A stretch of DNA of 64,000 bases from Microdon myrmicae (Eukaryota > Arthropoda > Insecta > Diptera > Syrphidae), in the NCBI GenBank assembly GCA_963931805.1, contig OZ007500.1:151678374-151742373 (forward strand). The letters run 5' to 3'. Both the position numbers and the translations under genes were made by a program. Numbering within the stretch: position 1 is the stretch's first letter; each line of letters starts with the position of its first letter. This document shows, piece by piece, positions 54,421-64,000 of the stretch. The notes beneath the pieces were generated by a model that was not told the DNA's origin, did not search any database, and saw only the letters and a program-made list of their open reading frames with translations.

Positions 54421-55470
54421 CTAGAATTGATAAAAAAAAGTGTGATTTTGTAATATTTTTACTTGATTTGTATTGTCAGCCACGATCGATTTCAAAGCTC
54501 GCCAATTAAGGAGATTCCAGACCCTTTAATCTGGAAGGAAGTACAGTTATTTTCTAAGACATGGTGCACATGAGATTAGCATTAGCACGAATCGATAGCT
54601 GAACATATTATCACGAGATATCGGCTATTTATGATAAATTTACACAAGAAGGTCGCCATTACATTACATCAGCCAAAAGCAATAATTCACGCCTGGGTTT
54701 TCTTTCTTCAACACTTCACCATCAGGGATTGCAGTTGAAGTTACCATTAAAGGTCACTGTAGAAACAAATTTTTCATTGACTTAAAAGATAGTTTGAATC
54801 TGGTAGAATAAGAGGAAAACTATTTTATACTTGCATAGAGTGGGGTAGAAGAACTTGCTGATGTAGAATTTCATTGTTCTTTACACTAACGCGCGTACAA
54901 AAGGGGATTTCGGAGTATCTTTAAATGTCAGAACACAGTTCGAACGCATGTAATGCAGACATCGATTCAATTCTCCACAATCAATTTTTTATTTTTTTTT
55001 ATTTTATACTAACGCGCGCACAAAAGGGGATTTTGAAGTACCCTTAAATGTCAGAACACAATGCGAGCGGATGGAGAGGAAATGGATAAGAAAAGGAGGT
55101 GTCGATGTGTATTGGTCTTGAATGTGTGGACATCACAACGGCCAGAAAACACATGATCATTTGAAATCTAATTATTTATTTTATTTAGTTTATATAGTTT
55201 TAAAGATGATATCAGACAGGTGGCGTCTATTATTGTCGACCGGCTACTCAAACTCAGACATTTCGATCAACATATCGGTGGGTATGTTGGCGACAGCCTG
55301 GTGAATATGTTTTTTTAGGGACGATTTTTGTAAACAATTGATTTGAGATAGCCCCATAAAAAAGTCACTGGAGGGTAATCGTGTTTGCCACGGCAGATCT
55401 CCGCTTAAGGAAGGAGGGAAATTATGATTCGGCGACAAATGTGTGTCCCGCCTTCGTTTACCTTATGATG
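54421..55470 (-). mobile_element. Upstream intron sequence with two LINE-A 3' ends
   Basis: 54,884-54,960 and 55,008-55,140 (minus) both start with the LINE-A terminal sequence (ACTAACGCGCG, CAAAAGGGGATTT). The first is very short. The second continues to about 55,150. The rest is not assigned. Confidence 0.6.
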
Positions 55471-56687
55471 GTGTGGCGGTTTCGCTAAACCACGGCCCAC
55501 TTACCTAAAAAAAACCCCCATATCCGCAACCCAACTCCCATTGTCCCCCGCCAATGCAATCGCATGGGCACCTGAAAATATTTTCTTTTCCAAGGACAAT
55601 TAATGCATACAAGCATTACCTAAAATTCCTAAAAAGAATTTTTCCTACATGGGCATTCACACATTATCAATGCATCTCTGCATTAGCGACCCAAAAACCG
55701 AATTTCCAATTTCCATAGATGCCATGCATAATTGACACAGATGGTATACACAGCCATTGTGTATCTATCTAAATTACCTTCCGAAGACTTGCAACTATTG
55801 ATTCTGTTGCAAGCACTTCTCGCGGAAATATTTCTTTGTTTGAATCTTCAAACAATCACCGACGTCACGCTTTGCCGTCGGATTGGATTCAATAGCATAA
55901 ACATATGCAAACAAAAGAATCCGATTCTTCCAGTCGGCAGAGAGACGATACACGATCTATATTGTATAATTTATCGCAATCCCTTTTAGCATCTAATGAG
56001 TGGCTGCTATTTAGACAGCTGACCCTCATTCCCGAACGATGCCTTAGGTCGTTTCCCCTTTGTTCTTTTCCCCTTTGTTCTTTTCCCCCGTCGTAGGCTC
56101 CGTATATCCTTGGCTAAACGCATCGATGAACACGGTGATGTGTATGAACACACACATACACCACCGCGTCTCAGAGATCGCCTTCCATTGGTCACAGGTC
56201 AAAGGAAATTTCATTTCCTTTTCACCACACCACCAAAAACTCACCTCAAACGATTGAATATCGTGGAGTCCTTTACCATCCGCTGACCGCCACGGTCATG
56301 CCGCTCCCTCTCTCCGTCCCGCGGCGGAGAGCGTTGATATACAGAAGTTGTGTTGAGTCGAATACGGTAATTTTAATTATAATCGATTAGTGTAATTCAA
56401 GTCCGTTGCCTGTAATTGAGTGTACTTAGAATCGGTCTTCTGTAATCACCAAATTCAATAAATAATAAACTAACTCGAGCGTTTCATTTAACTGTCTTGT
56501 GGCGAAGTTTTACTTCTTGTGTTGGTGACATTTTCGGCTGAAGGATCGATGGCGTCTCATTGTTCCGCTTTCGTGCGTTCCGCGGATGAAAACAGTTTTC
56601 TTTTGGAACATCGGCCAATCTTATAGTGATGATGGAGGAAGAAGGGAATCAGCGCCGTACGCCGGCGCAACATACTTCTTCCCCACA
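55471..56687 (+). mobile_element. Solo LTR-A with 4-bp TSD
   Basis: Starts TGTGGCGGTTTCGC, ends CATACTTCTTCCCCACA, 1,217 bp, flanked by ATGG (55467-55470 and 56688-56691). It includes AATAAATAATAAAC near 56,460 as a likely poly(A) signal. No internal domain follows. Confidence 0.85.
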
Positions 56688-56691
56688 ATGG

Positions 56692-57075
56692 TGACTAGAC
56701 TTGGGAGTACGTCGCACCCTCGAATCTCTCCATTTTCAATATCCTCAGAGCAATCCTTGCTTCCGAGCTCCGAATTCGTATAAGCGAGTTCCTGCACCCC
56801 CCCCCCCCCTCCCGTACAAATTTTTTCCTGTGAAATTTCAGACTGTTTTCTAGTGCGTCGCACTGCTCCGAGAGGACACTAAGACCTTAAGAGCGTTTTT
56901 CTCGTAACATGTTGTTTTAATACTATAAATAGTATTTTAATTCAAACAATGTTCATTCAATCGATTTACAATTGTTATCCCATCTTTAAAATTCCACACC
57001 GAGGTACGTGATTGATTGTGGAGAATCCTTCAGTGAATATAGTTTCCTGTTTCTATTCTTTTTCTATATATTTCT
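56692..57075. other. Unassigned spacer with poly-C run
   Basis: A run of C at about 56,797-56,810 and AT-rich sequence. No gene was recognised. Confidence 0.4.
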
Positions 57076-60000
57076 AGCTCGGTGCGGTGGCTTAAACTAC
57101 AATGAATCACTCAGGCTATGCTGACGGAAGCATACACTTCCAGTAGGGCCACCCACATCAGACAGGCTAGCGAGGAGTAATAGTCAAAGATCTACCACCC
57201 CTAATCTAGGGTGTTACGCGTCACCGTGCCCATTGGATGGTTTGCAGCCAGGGGTATACCGGCTATATTATAACGGCGCCTCTCTGACACCGGGTCGAAT
57301 CAGAGCAGTAAGCAGACCTTACCATATCAAAGAGGGGCTCTGATATGGCGGATTATTTGAAACCCCAGAGTGCTCCCAAGAAATGAATGATCAATATACA
57401 AACAACAATCTCACGAAAAACCCGGTAGGCGTAGGTGTGATGAGCCGACACTACCATAAGGGAACAAATCATCAAGAAAACACCGACTCGGCAAAAAGAA
57501 GACGTAGGAAAAAACGGAAAAAGCGGGATATACGCGTCGGCACGTGGAATGTTCGAACGTTATATAAATTAGACGCGATACAGACGGTCGTAGAAAACGC
57601 GAAACAATATAAAACGGACATCGTCGCGCTTCAAGAGGTCCGACTCCCACATCAAGTTATCGAAACCAACGGATTTACATTGGTGTGTGGAGGTACCGAT
57701 ACACAAAACCTCGGAACCGGCTTCATCATAAGCAAGAAGATTACGCCCCATGTCAAAGATGTGACATTTTTGGTCGGTGCTAAAAATACAGGGACCATGG
57801 TACAATTATGTATTTATAAACGTATACGCCCCAACAGAATCTACCGACGAAGAAACGAAGGATACGTTCTACGAGACCCTAGAGGAAGTATTTGATGGGA
57901 TCTCATCATTCGATGTTAAAATACTCCTCGCGGACCTCAAAGCAAAAATTGGAAAGGAAGATATCTTCCAACCAACTATAGGTAAAGAGCGCCTACACGA
58001 CGTTTTAAATGATAATGGAATTCGAATTATTACGTTCGCAGCGTCAAAAGAAAGCACGATGATCAAGCACAAGCAAATTCATAAAGCCACATGGATATCA
58101 CCCGACGGCGTAACGCGTAACCAAATAGACCAATTCCTCATAGGCAAAAGACACCACTCGAATATCCTTGACGTAAGATCATATAGAGGAGCAGATTGCG
58201 ACTCCGACCATCCTCTAATGATGGTGTGGAAATTAGGAGTCGGCTCGCAGCAAACGCACACGGACCGTCACGGGAAACGAGCAAAAAGTTCGACATTGAT
58301 GAACGAAAACACCTGCGGAAAATGGCTGAATATCAAGACGAACTAACGAATAGATTTAGCATCCTAGAGAATGGGAGTAGTGAGGAAGAGAAAGCCAATA
58401 ATGTGGACACTAAATGGACATCGATCACAGACACAATTAAACAAACAGCTCAAAAGGTATTAGGATCTAAGAAAACAATTAAGTCTAAACCTTGGTTGGA
58501 CGATGAGTGCAGGGCGAGGATCGAAGAACTTAAACGCCTCAGAGTGATCCGCTTAGAAAGATATGATGAAGTCAACGCAGAAAGATACGCGACAATTCGG
58601 AAAGCGACAATGAGACTCTTCAAATGCAAAAAACGCCAATGGGAGACGACTCGGATCGAAAAAATCATAGAAAATGCAAGAGCACAGAACATCAGAGGTA
58701 TGTATGCCTGCATAAATTCAATTAGAAACAGCTACCGAGGGAGAGCCAACATTATTCGAGACAAAAACGGTTGTCTGGTCACAGAAACAAACAATATCGT
58801 GACAAGATGGAAGCAGTAGTTTGAAAACCTCTTTTATCGCGGTAAAACCGTACACCACAACCAAGGAAAGAAGAGAAAACCGGAAGCTACCCTTCTTTTT
58901 GGTCCAATTAACACCCAGCAGTAAATTGGTGGTCTAAGGAAAATTGCAGTCTTGGATCATCAAATTGTCAGACAAATTAAAAAAAAGGCAGAGACATCCT
59001 GCAATGTGTCCGCCGCCAAAGGTTTGGTCACGCAGCGGCGAACTGCGGAGTGGATCACAAGACAGAAGATTGGCTTCTGGGGAAAGAAAGGGTAGTAGAC
59101 AAAGCCCTTATAAAGTGCGCAGTGTGTCGGAATGAGGGACATCCCGCTAATTATTGAGGATGTCCTAAATTCCGAGAAATAATGTCGAGAAGTGTGACTC
59201 GGCAAAAAAAGATAGAGCCAACTCGTACAACAACAATGCCCGTAACATCGTAGCGAAGCAGTACTTTGAAAATCTGCTCAATGTGCGCACTCATCAACCA
59301 CAAATAAACGCACCAGACGTACATACAGGCGAGCCTCAGATCCCAGAGTCCTCTTTCAACGAAGTTGTAGACGCAATAAATCGATTGACAAACAACAAGG
59401 CTCCCGGAGTCGACTGCACGCCGGCAGAGCTTGTGAAGCATGGATGAGAGGCCACCGCTCGAAAGATCAACCAACTCATCAAAATAATATGGGATAAGGA
59501 AGTCAGTCCGGAAGAATGGAAAACCTCAATGGTGGTCCCCATTTTCAAAAAAGGCGACAGATCTGACTGCAAAAATTACAGAGGAATATCATTGCTCCTA
59601 ACCACATACAAAATACTAACAAATGTCATACTGGCAAGAATCACACCGTATGCAGAAGAAATACTGGGAGACTACCAATGCGGGTTCCGTAGGAACCGGT
59701 CAACAAGCGACCAACTGTTCACAATACGGCAACTGTTGGAAAAGAAATGGGAATACGGCGATACGGTTCACCAACTGTTCGTTGACTTCAGAAAAGCCTA
59801 CGACTCAGTCGCAAGACAGAGACTCTACCATATTGTAGTTGAGCTGGGAATCCCAAAAAAAAAAATGCCGCCCTCATTCAAATTTGCATGAACGAAAACA
59901 AAGGGCGAATAGAATACCACCTTTCAGAACCATTTGAAATCCGGGACGGACTAAGGCCATCCCCTTCTCACCATATCTTCTTAACCTTGTGGTCGAGTAT

Positions 60001-60392
60001 ATCATCAGAAAACTACAAGACGACAACATGTCCGGGTCATCCCTGAACGTGGTCACAGAAGTGTTGGCATATGCGGATGAGATCACCGTTTTGGGCAATA
60101 ATCTAGAGACTGTAAGTAAAAAACAGTGAAATCATCATCCAAGCGGCAGAAGAGGCGGGCCTAGAAATAAATAAAGACAAAACAAAATACATGATTACGG
60201 CGAGAGGAGGTGGAGTTCAGGGAACAAATATAAACGTCAGAGACAAGATATTTGAAATAGTTGAAGAATTTAAATATCTGGGAACGATACTGACGGCCAG
60301 TAACGAAATGTCGAAGGAAATAAACAAAAGACTGCATTCCGGCAACGCTAGTTGGCAAGCAGTCAATAAACTGTTGAAATCCAAACTGCTAT

Positions 60393-61961
60393 TATGGGTA
60401 GATTAGTATATGTGCCGTCGTGGCACCGGTTCTACTTCTATCCCAAGAAGTTACCCCATGGGTTGTCATCACTGTGGGGTAAAAGTTCCCCTTTCGGGTT
60501 TGTTATCACTGGAGCTGACGATCACCTTGTGGAATGCACTTGCCGTGGATGCCATTCTAAAGTTCGAAACATTTTACTTCTGTAAACGATCGCTGCCTCG
60601 AGACACACTGATTTTATTGGGCATCTTCTCGATGGTCCTTTCGATATCACTATAATCGCGACTATCGTAATGCCATGAAACGACACATCATTAATAAAGG
60701 CGGATCAATTAGCGAAGAAGCAGCAAAAGGATAAACGTCAAGGAATTTCAACGGCGAGCAATGTACTTGCCGATTAGGTCGATTCTAAAACCAGTCGAAT
60801 GAGTTTTACACTAATTTATTTATTTCATTCAGTACTATTACTAAAACACAAATCGGATAACTCAAGTCTGGAGTCAGGTTTGGTTGATTTAAACTGTTGA
60901 TGCACATTATCCATCGTCTTTAATTTCCGTTCTCGCGCACCATCGCCCTCAATAGTACTTTGTTCGGATCGTCTTTTCGTTTATCGTATACAAAATTTTG
61001 GAACTGTCTTGGGAAGTTCTTAAACACAACCCTTCGTGTGCGCGAGACAAATGAACAAAAGAAAATAATACACTGCGTAGACGTTATCGGGCGCGCAACA
61101 ACACTAGCGTCTTCACTCCACCCTCGACTCACGTTTTTCGTTTTACGTGGAGGCCCAATTTGCCTCCACGGAATCTGTTGGATGATTAAAGATATCGAGA
61201 GATAATTTTATCTTTCGTTTGTCGACACAAGGCGATGATTCTCCTTGTATCGGTCCCAGCACAAGGGCGCGAGACACACACGATGATCGCTTCTGCTGCT
61301 CATAGTGTGTGTCCACAAGTATGCGGACCGTGGATCGATCGAATCTACTAGGGGAACCCTAGCTGGCATGATAGCAGCTGGTGCACATATTTCGACATAT
61401 GGGTTCAAGTGTTTGCACGATCAGCGACTGTGTAAAGTATTTATGCTGATCGTGCGCATGTTGGTGGCATCTCCACGTGGTCGAATTCTCGATGGTAATT
61501 TTCCATTTTGAGAACTCGACTTGCTTGGATGATCAGCCATATGCCTTCATGTATTTATCGGTCGGATGACCGATCGATGTAGGCATGGGTGCAAAGGAAA
61601 AGATAAAATATGTTCTGCATGTGTGCGGCTGGCGCGTAAAGGTATATCTCCTGGATATTGTTCGGGCAATGCTGGTTGCTAGATGGTGCAACCAAATTGC
61701 TCTTATGTGTAGAAGATGCCTATTACATGCTGGAAATCGAACCGAGACATGTTATGGGCAACCAAATTGCCCATAAGGAACATGCCCGTTTGATGCTGAT
61801 CAATTTAGCATCAGCAGATATTGTGATTTTATGCGTTTTAAGGGTTTATGGTTCAACAATAAACAGGTGAGTACTTGCTTTCCAGGTTTGTATGTCATAG
61901 GTGGGAGTTTTTACATGGGGTAATGGGAAGATGATTGGTGGCGTTCAAGGGAGCCGCCACA
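60393..61961 (-). mobile_element. LTR-A-like solo LTR inserted in LINE-C
   Basis: Flanked by CTAT (60389-60392 and 61962-61965) exactly within the LINE-C sequence CTGCTATCACGTAA. On the minus strand it starts TGTGGCGGCTCC. The right end is diverged (plus strand TATGGGT). It holds short hairpins (GCACGATCAGC/GCTGATCGTGC at about 61,416-61,454). It is 1,569 bp long, longer than other LTR-A copies, and perhaps a subfamily. Confidence 0.75.
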
Positions 61962-62034
61962 CTATCATGTAACATAAAGCTCCGTGTCTATAGAACCATA
62001 ATTATGCCGATTGCTCTAAACGGATGCGAAACAT

Positions 62035-62157
62035 CATCATCATCATCACCGACACTACAACCGGGATCCGGTCTTGGCCTTATTGAGCAAGTCTCGAGGC
62101 TAGTTAAATTTTCCATAATAATTTATTTTTACAGGCAACGTTATTAGCCTTGCGCCG
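62035..62157 (-). mobile_element. tRNA-free LINE-D mini-element (123 bp) with 13-bp TSD
   Basis: Flanked by GGATGCGAAACAT (62022-62034 and 62158-62170). On the minus strand it starts GGCGCAAGGCTAATAACG, contains ATTATGGAAAATTTAAC, joins to AAGGCCAAGACCGGATCCCG and ends in GAT repeats. It has the same architecture as 29,491-29,611. Confidence 0.92.
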
Positions 62158-62599
62158 GGATGCGAAACATGGGGTCTCACAGAACGGGAAGAAAACAAAT
62201 TCCGCGTATTCGAGAATAAAGTTTCAAGGGGTATCTTTGGAGGTAAATATGGCCAGGTGGCAGGACAATAGAGGAAACTCCACAACCACGAATTGGAAGA
62301 GCTATACCGCCAACCTACAATAGTGAGAGTAATCAAGTCGCGAAGATTAAGATGGGCCGGACATGTGGCGCGAATGGGCAACAATAGGACCGTGCGAAGA
62401 ATTCTTGACGCTAGACCAACGGGAAAGAGACACACAGGTTGGCCGCAATGGAGATGTAGGGTTTGATCTTGAGGACATCGGATCGGCTGGTCAAGTGTGG
62501 AAGGAGAGTACACAGGAGAGGGAATGTTGGCGGAGTTGAGTCGGTGAGGTCATGAGCTTCCGGGTACCTACAGGCCAATAAATAGTAATAGTAATATTT

Positions 62600-63670
62600 C
62601 TGGCTCATCTTACAAAAAAAATTATAATATTTGTTTTTTTATGAATTCGATTTTTGGCGTTTGAGTTTATCAACGAAGTTTATAACCCGAAAATTAGTAG
62701 TCTGGTATCCAAAACGAATAGTTTGTTTTTAAAAACTTTATTTTTGATGGTCGTAGGATGTTTTTTTCTTGTCATTGAGCTTTAGAATGCTCACCAGCCA
62801 TTCAAAATACCCCACTTACTTCAATAGCTGTACTCGTGTAGATTAGAACAGCATTTTCCATTTAATTTTAGCTCACGGGATTGGCTTCAGCGCCACCGTT
62901 TTGTACTAAGTTTTAATATAGAAGTTTAGTTAAACATTTCAAAACATTGTTATTATTATCCTATAACTTCATCTTTTATTTAAAAAAGAAAAGAAAAAAA
63001 CTTCTATAGTGAGGGATTATACGTTAAGAATAATTGGAATGCAATCTTTACATCGTGCCGCGACGCCTGGATATTATCCTCTGAAGAAAAGATAAGATTA
63101 GGAAAAATTTGCCTAGGCATCGGCACTTTGTTTGTGCAGTGTCCGATTTTCCTTCCGAAACCCAAATAATGAGAGCGTAAACAAGTGTGCGATTAGTAAA
63201 GGATCACAAATCACAATGTCGTTCCGAAAGTGAACACCAAAAAGGTGTAAAAAAATATATTGAAGGATCTCCGGCTAAATAGGTCGTGACATTTGCCTCT
63301 GTGGTGTGATTTAGTGTGCCTTAGTAATCATCTTAACAGCTATCGGGCGTACGGCGCAAGAAAAGGAAAATTTAGGGATTGCAGCAGAGAGTCGAACGGT
63401 AAAGAGCAGGAGTCGTGGGTCGTGTTGTCGCATTTGATAACAAAAATTTGTCAACTCCTTATGTCCTGCTGCCGAATGTAATAAACGTTTATGGGCTAAC
63501 TAAATGTGTGTTAGCTTCTTGTTCATTGTGGTCCAATAAACCTTTATGGTCTTATGCAATGATTTTTTTTAACATTTAGGGGCCGTAATGCCGAATATAA
63601 TAAATATTTGTATAGGGAAATGTTTGTTAACCTTTAATATCTGTGTTATCGACGAAAATATATTATAACC
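62600..63670. other. Unassigned AT-rich sequence
   Basis: No exon, RNA or transposon end was recognised. Confidence 0.35.
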
Positions 63671-63676
63671 TAAATG

Positions 63677-63926
63677 AAATCAAGTCGCGAAGATTAAGAT
63701 GGGCCGGACACGTAGCGCGAATGGGCGATGATAGGACCGTGCATAGAATTCTTGACGGTAAACTAAGGGGAAAGAAAACGACAGGACGGCCGCGACGGAG
63801 ATGGGAGGACAATGTTAGATTGGACCTCGAGGAGATCGGATCGGATGGTCGAACGTGGAAGGACAGGGAACAATGGCGGAGCCGAGTCGGCGAGGTCATG
63901 AACTTCCGGGTTCCTACAGGCCAATA
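63677..63926 (+). mobile_element. LINE-C 3' end, strongly truncated
   Basis: Starts at AATCAAGTCGCGAAG..., encodes RLRWAGHVARMGDDRTVHRI, and ends GAACTTCCGGGTTCCTACAGGCC and AATAAATAAT. Close to the copy at 53,040-53,310, hence young. Confidence 0.88.
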
Positions 63927-64000
63927 AATAATATTAAAAAAAAATGAAAAAAAATAGAACATACGTAAGCCTTCGGTACCCACAATAAGCAGTATGGTGT

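Larger units (their letters stand above)
57076..62597 (+). mobile_element. LINE-C, nearly full-length, interrupted twice
   Basis: The leader runs from about 57,076. A start at 57,383 leads to a basic segment, then the endonuclease (VGTWNVRTLYKLD, VALQEVRLPH; then, after a frameshift, NVYAPTEST, LLADLKAKIG where GDLNAKIG is usual, NQIDQFLIG and SDHPLMM). The linker (58,320-58,819) is followed by RT blocks at 59,529-59,891 (IFKKGDRSDC, YQCGFRRNRST, LFVDFRKAYDS), VLAYADEITVLG near 60,065 and, after the LTR (60,393-61,961), the C-terminal RRLRWAGHVARM. A mini-element sits at 62,035-62,157. It ends CCAATAAATAGTAATAG. Stops and frameshifts make it inactive. Confidence 0.87.

Noticed and set aside
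56688..56710. TGGTGAC after the LTR at 56,687 as a primer-binding site
   Set aside because: The first four bases (ATGG) are the target duplication also found at 55,467-55,470, so this is flanking DNA of a solo LTR.
1..64000. CRISPR arrays, operons or bacterial defence genes
   Set aside because: Genes have spliceosomal introns and the repeats are eukaryotic transposons; nothing supports a prokaryotic source.

Overview
This is TE-dense nuclear DNA from an insect, almost certainly a fly (Diptera). Three host loci are supported, all on the minus strand. They are an Rh6-type rhodopsin first exon with its promoter, the neuropeptide gene trissin, and a CLIP-domain (snake/easter type) serine protease. 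GT-AG introns, an opsin RCSI element plus TATA box, and mariner, jockey-like and RTE-like elements agree with this. The species cannot be named from the sequence.

Layout. 1-11 kb: broken LINEs, a tRNA-Asp SINE, a solo LTR, a dead mariner, an RTE-like LINE ('LINE-D') and a remarkable fold-back cluster (9,105-10,371). 11.3-12.3 kb: the opsin exon and promoter; later opsin exons are not seen in the window. 13-16.5 kb: LINE-B > LTR-A > LTR-A > SINE, four elements deep. 17-24 kb: a deleted mariner with MITEs inside it, a LINE-B copy split by an LTR, a LINE-C copy split by a solo LTR, and a degenerate mariner. 25.3-25.7 kb: trissin. 26.9-27.7 kb: a hexanucleotide satellite. 28.5-30.7 kb: small (TRIM-like) LTR elements and a gag relic. 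30.7-33.6 kb: a mariner with a LINE in it, then a SINE. 33.7 kb: a miRNA-like hairpin. 34.6-54.4 kb: the protease, whose roughly 18.7-kb intron is packed with LINEs. 55-64 kb: a solo LTR and a near-complete LINE-C interrupted by an LTR and a 123-bp mini-element.

For convenience I name the non-LTR families by their shared sequence. LINE-A (best copy 44.7-48.1 kb) and LINE-B (best copy 49.7-52.8 kb) are related, with endonuclease plus RT; LINE-B ends in poly-A. LINE-C (57-62.6 kb) and LINE-D (38.7-41.4 kb) are RTE-like; LINE-D ends in (GAT)n. LINE-E is jockey-like (48.2-49.7 kb). 'LTR-A' is a 1.1-1.6 kb LTR that starts TGTGGCGG and ends CCCCACA.

The most interesting material is mobile. (1) A tRNA-Asp SINE has a body built only from the two ends of LINE-D, and tRNA-free 121-123 bp versions of that body insert by themselves with 11-13 bp target duplications. 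(2) A nearly perfect 1,021-bp palindrome is followed by two smaller palindromes that share the same 12-nt loop. Nothing suggests a prokaryotic-type gene cluster or an operon.
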